Origin: Dyadobacter jejuensis
Lineage (GTDB): Bacteria > Bacteroidota > Bacteroidia > Cytophagales > Spirosomataceae
NCBI RefSeq assembly: GCF_003149085.1
Contig: NZ_QGDT01000016.1
Coordinates: 1-64,000 of the forward strand
Reading direction: 5' to 3'
DNA length: 64,000 nucleotides
Part shown: positions 59,085 through 64,000 of the stretch, in pieces
Position numbering within the stretch: position 1 is the stretch's first letter
Layout: every line of letters begins with the position of its first letter
The notes under the pieces: model-generated
What the model was told of the DNA's origin: nothing
Database searches by the model: none
Seen by the model: the letters and a program-made list of their open reading frames with translations, nothing else
Made by a program: the position numbers and the translations under genes

Positions 59085-62000
59085 TTATTTGTATCGAATT
59101 TTGGCTACTTCTAGGCAATCGTGTGCAATCTGGTCCATATCATTGAAAGACATCTCCACATTGTGTTTGTCTCGTACTTCGTCAATCAAATAATCTCCGA
59201 TATCTATGAGTAATTTGCCGGTAATATTAGTTTTTGATTGCCAATCAATTACAGGCTTTCCATCGTCTAATACAGACCCATGAATGAGATTGTCAATATG
59301 CAATGCCGTTTGTGTTGAAACCTCTTTTCGATTTTTTTTGTCTAAAATTTTATCCTTTAATGCTTCAGTAGTTAATCCATAAAATGCCTTTGCTGCATCT
59401 CTGCCATTCAGCTGTTCTGGCAGGTCTTTGTCTGTATGCGCCAGTACATGGTTCATGATATCTTGAACTCTGCTCAAGTATTGCGCTTCACTAATACGTT
59501 TGGCTTCATAATCGGCAATTGTTTCCTTCAACATTTGCGAAAATTTCTTATAAAAAGAGGGATCTTCATCCATTTTTTTGCTGATGTGTTTCGCCGTTCG
59601 ACTGGCAATTTTATCTGCCTTGGCCGCTTTACCCGTTGTGTTTTCTACTTCCTGCTGAAATTTATCCGTATCGAAAATATTTACCAATTCGGTAATGGTT
59701 TCAATTTTATCAGTAGTAATGTGGGTGTCGATCAATTTTTGAATCTGCCCCTCATATTGCTTATAGTCGATTTCATCGCTGTATCGCTCCACTACTGCCA
59801 AGCGCAGTTTCAGGAACATCGTTAGGTCTTCCTTATAGCGATTGATTGTTTTTAATTCTGTGCCATTGTGGAACTGGATCGACGATAAAGCCAATTTCAA
59901 ACTCTTGGCAAATGCGGCAAGTTTGTCATAAAATAAAACACGTATAGCTTCATCTTTCAGTAGTTGTTGATAAGCCTCTGCATCCCTTTTATTGGCTATT
60001 ACCTTGAAAATATCCCATAAATCCGAATATTTTTGAGGTAGCTTTTTTATTTCTTCAGAAATATTAATTATTGTACCTGCCAAGTCTTCTTCATCAAAAT
60101 CTTCAAATGAGGAATACAATTGTAAGGCATCGTCCAGATTTTCAATTACGCCGTAGTAGTCTATTATATAACCAAATTCTTTGTCTGGATATATACGGTT
60201 TACCCTTGCAATGGCTTGCAAGAGTTTATGGCCTAGAAGATTTCTTGTGAGATACAGCACAGTATTCTTAGGTTCGTCAAATCCTGTGAGTAGCTTATCT
60301 ACAACAATGATGATTTCAGGGTCTTTCTGGTTTTTGAATCGGCTAATGATATTCTTCTCATAACTCTTAGAGTTTCCATGTGCGTCCATCATTTTCAACC
60401 AAAACGACTTCACTTTTTCGGGAGATTTTTCATAGGCACTTTCTTCTCCTTCTCTATCATCGGAGGACGAAATCAATACCTCACTGCTTACAATGCCAAT
60501 TTCATCTAGATATTCTTTGTATTTGATAGCATTTACTTTTTTATCGCAAACCAACTGCCCCTTAAATGGGGTTTTACCTTGCCAATTATTACGAAAATGA
60601 TAGCTAATGTCCCAAGCGATCATGCGCATTTTCTGTTCGGCTGAATTCAAATGGTCATATCTGGCAAATTTCTTCTTGATGTCTGACTTTTGATAATCAG
60701 ACAAGGGTTCGGATACCATTCCGAAAAATGTATCCAAGGGGCTTGCATTTACATCTTGTTTGGCCATTCGGCCCTCATATAATAACGGTACAACGGCCTG
60801 GTCACTTACGGCTTGTTTGACTGTGTATGCGTCAATCACACCACCAAATTTTGCCGCGGTGCTTTTGTCTTTTTTGAAAAGGGGGGTTCCTGTCAGAGCA
60901 ATAAAACAAGCATTTGGTAATGTTTTTTGCATGTCAATATTAAATGTTCCATGCTGGGTTCGATGTCCCTCGTCTACCAATACAAAAATGTCGTGGCTCT
61001 CCAGAGGCTTATCGATTTTTTTTACGGCAGCTACAAATTTATTGATAATGGTAGTTACCACTGCATCACTTTTATTCTCTAGCAGTTCAACCAACCGCTG
61101 TCCGGTGGTTGCATTCTCAACAAATTGGCCACATTTTCTGAATGTACTGGTAATTTGACTATCTAAATCAGTACGGTCGGTAACCAGTACGATCTTTGGA
61201 TTACGAATACTGGGTTCCATTGCGATGGCCTGAGCTAACATGACCATGGTCAAAGACTTTCCGCTGCCTTGTGTATGCCAAATTACCCCGCCTTTCCGTT
61301 GGCCATTTTCTATGTTTTTTATTCTGTGCATCGATTTTTTGATGGCAAAAAACTGTTGATAACGGGCTACTTTCTTTTCGCCATTGTCGAACAAAACAAA
61401 ATTGAATGCAAGGTCCATTAATCTGTCAGGACGGCACATACCAAACAAATATTTATCCTGTTCGGTGGGTAGGATTTTCTCTTGTTCCAATGCATCAAAG
61501 TATTGACGAACATATTGGTAACGGTCTGTGAATAATTGTTGCTTATTTTCAGTTGAAAGCGGTTGGTTTTTGACCGCCTCTAATTCGTTTTTGTAGTTAC
61601 TTTTTTCTTCATCGCTGCTAAACTTTTCCTGCCACGTTGCCCAAAACTTTTCGGGAGTCGCATTGGTGGCATAGGTCGCCTCTTGTGTAGCAATGCTTAA
61701 TAGTAGTTGAGAATACACATACAAATTGCGGATACCATCTTCTTGTTGGTTTCGCAGATGCTGGCTGACAGCCTGTTTCAATGGCTCTTTCATAGCCGGT
61801 CGTTTGCACTCGATGATACAAAGGGGTATACCATTTACAAATAATACCAAATCGGGTCGGTAATGCTCTTTGCTGGTGCTGCGCATCACACTGTATTCTT
61901 TGGTTACATGAAATACGTTATTCCTTATGTTTTTCCAATCGATGTATTGCAGGGTAAAACTTTTTTTATCGCCATCCACACTTTGTTCCAGTGCCTCACC

Positions 62001-62312
62001 CAGCGTGAGTAAATTATAGGCTCTCTCACAGGCAGTAATATACCCCTCGTTCATGGGCAGGTTTTTCAATGCGAGTATGCCCCGTTCAATATTATCGTCA
62101 GTAAAAATGCTCGTTTTGGAAGCGCTTACCCTGATACTATTGATTTCCTTTAGTTGCTTCCGCAATATATCTTCTAGTAATACATGGGTAGTTTTCCCCC
62201 CTCTTAACCGTTCCGCTTCTGTCGGTCTTAAATAGGTATAGCCCAAATTTATCAGCATTTGTAGCGCCGGAATTTGGCTGATATCGTCTTCCTTAAAACT
62301 GGGTGTTTCCAT
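59085..62312 (-). CDS. hsdR: Type I restriction endonuclease subunit R
   Basis: This 1075-aa protein is the motor-nuclease subunit of a type I restriction system. The N-terminal PD-(D/E)xK nuclease site is D154, E168 and K170 (PDLVLF...CIIECK); the superfamily 2 helicase follows with Walker A TQGSGKS (347-353), DEGH (447-450), and later motif VDKLLTGFDEPKNTVLYL with the arginine motif QAIARVNR. The C-terminal region is helical and binds the methyltransferase. It translocates and cuts unmethylated DNA. hsdM and hsdS are not in the window and should lie to the right of 64000. Confidence 0.95.
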   Translation of the reverse strand: METPSFKEDDISQIPALQMLINLGYTYLRPTEAERLRGGKTTHVLLEDILRKQLKEINSIRVSASKTSIFTDDNIERGILALKNLPMNEGYITACERAYNLLTLGEALEQSVDGDKKSFTLQYIDWKNIRNNVFHVTKEYSVMRSTSKEHYRPDLVLFVNGIPLCIIECKRPAMKEPLKQAVSQHLRNQQEDGIRNLYVYSQLLLSIATQEATYATNATPEKFWATWQEKFSSDEEKSNYKNELEAVKNQPLSTENKQQLFTDRYQYVRQYFDALEQEKILPTEQDKYLFGMCRPDRLMDLAFNFVLFDNGEKKVARYQQFFAIKKSMHRIKNIENGQRKGGVIWHTQGSGKSLTMVMLAQAIAMEPSIRNPKIVLVTDRTDLDSQITSTFRKCGQFVENATTGQRLVELLENKSDAVVTTIINKFVAAVKKIDKPLESHDIFVLVDEGHRTQHGTFNIDMQKTLPNACFIALTGTPLFKKDKSTAAKFGGVIDAYTVKQAVSDQAVVPLLYEGRMAKQDVNASPLDTFFGMVSEPLSDYQKSDIKKKFARYDHLNSAEQKMRMIAWDISYHFRNNWQGKTPFKGQLVCDKKVNAIKYKEYLDEIGIVSSEVLISSSDDREGEESAYEKSPEKVKSFWLKMMDAHGNSKSYEKNIISRFKNQKDPEIIIVVDKLLTGFDEPKNTVLYLTRNLLGHKLLQAIARVNRIYPDKEFGYIIDYYGVIENLDDALQLYSSFEDFDEEDLAGTIINISEEIKKLPQKYSDLWDIFKVIANKRDAEAYQQLLKDEAIRVLFYDKLAAFAKSLKLALSSIQFHNGTELKTINRYKEDLTMFLKLRLAVVERYSDEIDYKQYEGQIQKLIDTHITTDKIETITELVNIFDTDKFQQEVENTTGKAAKADKIASRTAKHISKKMDEDPSFYKKFSQMLKETIADYEAKRISEAQYLSRVQDIMNHVLAHTDKDLPEQLNGRDAAKAFYGLTTEALKDKILDKKNRKEVSTQTALHIDNLIHGSVLDDGKPVIDWQSKTNITGKLLIDIGDYLIDEVRDKHNVEMSFNDMDQIAHDCLEVAKIRYK

Positions 62313-62335
62313 TACTTTATTATTTCATTTTGTGT

Positions 62336-62530
62336 CATATATAGAAAAGTGCGGTTACCTGTACATGTTAGTTCAGTTATGTATAGATTTTACCTATTCT
62401 CTTTATATGAGCCAAATTCTGTTGAAATTTAGGGGGCTATTGTTGTTTTGTAGAGAGTCTACTCAGGTAATTTTTCCTATACATATTTCGGAAACATGTA
62501 TAGAAATGTGGTTTTTCTATACATGTTTGG
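62336..62530. promoter_or_regulatory. Repeated palindromic motif between fic and hsdR
   Basis: A perfect 15-bp stem (AAACATGTATAGAAA at 62492-62506, its complement at 62514-62528) with a 7-base loop overlaps the fic stop codon. A degenerate copy (CATATATAGAAAAGTGCGG...CTGTACATG) lies at 62336-62367, just upstream of the hsdR start. CTATACAT-like half sites also occur at about 62379 and 62478. The spacing and repetition suggest operators for a dimeric regulator, with the long stem also able to end the fic transcript. Confidence 0.4.
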
Positions 62531-63599
62531 TTTGATTTACACTCGACAATAGGTTGTATAGGTCGGTATTGATGTAATAGTTATCCCTGCCCAATTTCAT
62601 CTTTTGCACAATACCAATCCGATCAAGTTCATCCAAATACTTGGTGGCGGTTATTCGGCTTACGTCCAAATCGTTCATTACAAAATCAATTTTGGTGTAA
62701 GGATGTTTAAAAAGATTGTTAATTAAATCTTGGCTGTAGAACTTGGTGTTCTCTCTTATTTTTCTCTTGTGCTTAAGCATCAAGTTCTTGATCCCTTCTA
62801 TTATTTTGATGGTTTGCAAAGAAGTCTGCTCTACCCCTGCAAGAATATAAAGCACCCATTCTTCCCAGGCACTCTCAGTTCTGACTTTTTGCAGCAAACG
62901 GTAATAGTCGGCTTTGTTTTGGTTGATATAACGACTCAAATACAAAATGGGTAGATTCAATAACCCTTCTTTTACGAGATACAAAATGTTGATAATCCTG
63001 CCTGTTCGGCCATTGCCATCATAAAAAGGGTGAATACTCTCGAACTGGTGATGGATCACCGCCATCTTCACCAGCGGGTCCCAATCGCTAAGTTCATTGT
63101 CATTGATAAACTTCTCCAGGTTATTCATCAAGACAAGCACTTCGTCATAGGTTTGTGGGGGTGTATAGACCGTCTCTCCAGTTTGTTCATTTTTAAGCTC
63201 TGTGCCCGGTACTCTTCTGAAACCTGCCTCATTTTGTTCAAGCTTTGCCTGCATCTGAAGGATATGGTTGTTGGATAAAAAACCTTGATACCTCACCGTT
63301 TCAAATCCCCAAAGCAATGCTTCGGCATAGTTGTGTACTTCTTTGGATGCAATAGATCTAAACTGCTTTTTCAGATAATCGCCTTGATATAATTCATCGT
63401 GGGTGGTGATAATGTTTTCAATGGCCGAACTGTCCTTTGCTTCCTGTAAAGAAAGTGTGCTGAGAAGTATATTTTCATTCGGAATGCTAAGAGCAGCACC
63501 TTTCATCTCGGCCAATGCACTGCGCGCAGCAGCTGTTTTCTTTAGAATGGCTTTGGTCTCTAAATCCATGGGCAAGGGGAGATGGGGGATGTTATACAT
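62517..63599 (-). CDS. Fic family AMPylating protein
   Basis: This 360-aa protein starts at 63599 (MYNIPHLPLP). It has the Fic N-terminal domain with inhibitory motif SSAIEN at 57-62 (S/T-x-x-x-E-N, class II self-inhibition), the catalytic Fic loop HPFYDGNGRTGR at 190-201, and a C-terminal winged-helix-like part (IDFVMNDLDVSRITATKYLDELDRIGIV). It transfers AMP to target proteins. It overlaps the GxxExxY gene by 8 bp and precedes hsdR. Fic proteins recur inside type I restriction loci; a role in control or defence is inferred. Confidence 0.92.
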   Translation of the reverse strand: MYNIPHLPLPMDLETKAILKKTAAARSALAEMKGAALSIPNENILLSTLSLQEAKDSSAIENIITTHDELYQGDYLKKQFRSIASKEVHNYAEALLWGFETVRYQGFLSNNHILQMQAKLEQNEAGFRRVPGTELKNEQTGETVYTPPQTYDEVLVLMNNLEKFINDNELSDWDPLVKMAVIHHQFESIHPFYDGNGRTGRIINILYLVKEGLLNLPILYLSRYINQNKADYYRLLQKVRTESAWEEWVLYILAGVEQTSLQTIKIIEGIKNLMLKHKRKIRENTKFYSQDLINNLFKHPYTKIDFVMNDLDVSRITATKYLDELDRIGIVQKMKLGRDNYYINTDLYNLLSSVNQTKHV

Positions 63600-64000
63600 T
63601 GTCTGAATCAGGATTAACAACATTAATGGATTTGCTTGATTTTGGGTGGTACTTGGGATTGAATATTTTCTTGAATTGTAAACTTGTAGCTCCAAAGTTG
63701 ATGAGTAGACCTATTGAAAAATCATAAGCCACCACATAGTTTTTGGCTTGTGCTAAATGAACATCTTCCAGATTGATTACTGCCTTCAATTCAACAATTA
63801 CTTTTTCTTCTACCACAAAATCGGCTCGTCTTGAGCCTACATTAATACCTTGGTAATAAATGCTTTGTTCTTGCTCTCTGACGAACGAAATACTAGCTCG
63901 TTCTAATTCAATAGCTAAGCAACGTTGATAAATTACCTCTTGAAAACCATTCCCGAGCGTGTTGTGCACCTTCATGGCACATCCGTTTATATTGTATGTC
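63592..64000 (-). CDS. GxxExxY protein (5' end beyond window)
   Basis: This nuclease-like protein family has its naming motif here as GFQEVIY, then a PD-(D/E)xK-like core (SRRADFVVEEKVIVELKAV) and NYVVAYDFSIGLLINFGATSLQFKKIF at the end. The first ATG in the window is at 63975, but the frame continues upstream to the window edge as TYNINGCAMKVHNTLGNGF, which matches the normal N-terminal part of the family. The start therefore lies to the right of 64000 and the gene is truncated by the window. It is coupled to fic by overlap. Confidence 0.85.
   Translation of the reverse strand, partial: TYNINGCAMKVHNTLGNGFQEVIYQRCLAIELERASISFVREQEQSIYYQGINVGSRRADFVVEEKVIVELKAVINLEDVHLAQAKNYVVAYDFSIGLLINFGATSLQFKKIFNPKYHPKSSKSINVVNPDSDNV

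Overview
The window looks like chromosomal DNA of a Bacteroidota bacterium, most likely a member of the Cytophagales (Spirosomaceae/Cytophagaceae type). The support is a SusC/SusD pair, a FecR anti-sigma factor, an ECF sigma factor, a giant Ig-like repeat protein ending in a type IX secretion (Por/T9SS) sorting domain, a GldA-type ABC ATPase, promoter-like TAnnTTTG boxes, and almost no Shine-Dalgarno sequences. The genus is inferred from protein content only.

Layout. 1-360: right end of an IS21-like element (three ~21-bp terminal repeats) and the tail of a truncated gene. 448-4451: a luciferase-like monooxygenase convergent with a NEW3-domain protein/ABC ATPase/ABC permease operon. 4792-5711: a small Rof-like protein, a decayed hipA toxin-kinase tail, an 11-copy heptamer repeat and tRNA-His. 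5807-17587 (all minus): superoxide dismutase, TadA, a 1770-aa surface repeat protein, a GH3/beta-lactamase fusion, GldA-like ATPase and a DUF5009 membrane protein. 17811-27759: a membrane glycosyltransferase and a small secreted protein, then minus-strand SbcC, a GH3-family acyl-adenylating enzyme, a GlsB/YeaQ protein, an S41 protease lipoprotein and ornithine aminotransferase. 27834-32304: TPP riboswitch with a TonB receptor, hemE and a GmhB-like phosphatase. 32497-45858: an uptake and processing island of FecR, SusC (with STN domain), SusD, two tandem TolB-propeller/amidohydrolase fusions and a distal ECF sigma factor. 45956-54982: a mini-lipoprotein, arginine decarboxylase, and a TetR/TolC/MFP/RND efflux operon. 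55067-56005: an unusual array built from pieces of tRNA-Pro around one intact tRNA-Pro(GGG). 56019-58080: a GIY-YIG protein and a secreted GH32 fructanase. 58390-64000: one side of a type I restriction locus (YgjP-like peptidase, HsdR, Fic, GxxExxY protein) that runs off the right edge.

The most unusual structure is the tRNA-Pro array. Five full and two short copies of the tRNA 5' half (acceptor 5' strand plus D arm, with a GC-rich hairpin where the anticodon arm should be) precede the intact tRNA, arranged as a 266-bp duplication. Three copies carrying the tRNA 3' end follow it, each with its own terminator-like hairpin. The only good promoter-like box lies before the first half copy, so the functional tRNA may be cut from a long repeat-bearing precursor. 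I do not know its function.

Other notable points are the in-frame-stop and frameshifted hipA remnant, the sigma factor placed about 12 kb from its likely FecR partner, SbcC without an adjacent SbcD, and a repeated palindrome between fic and hsdR.
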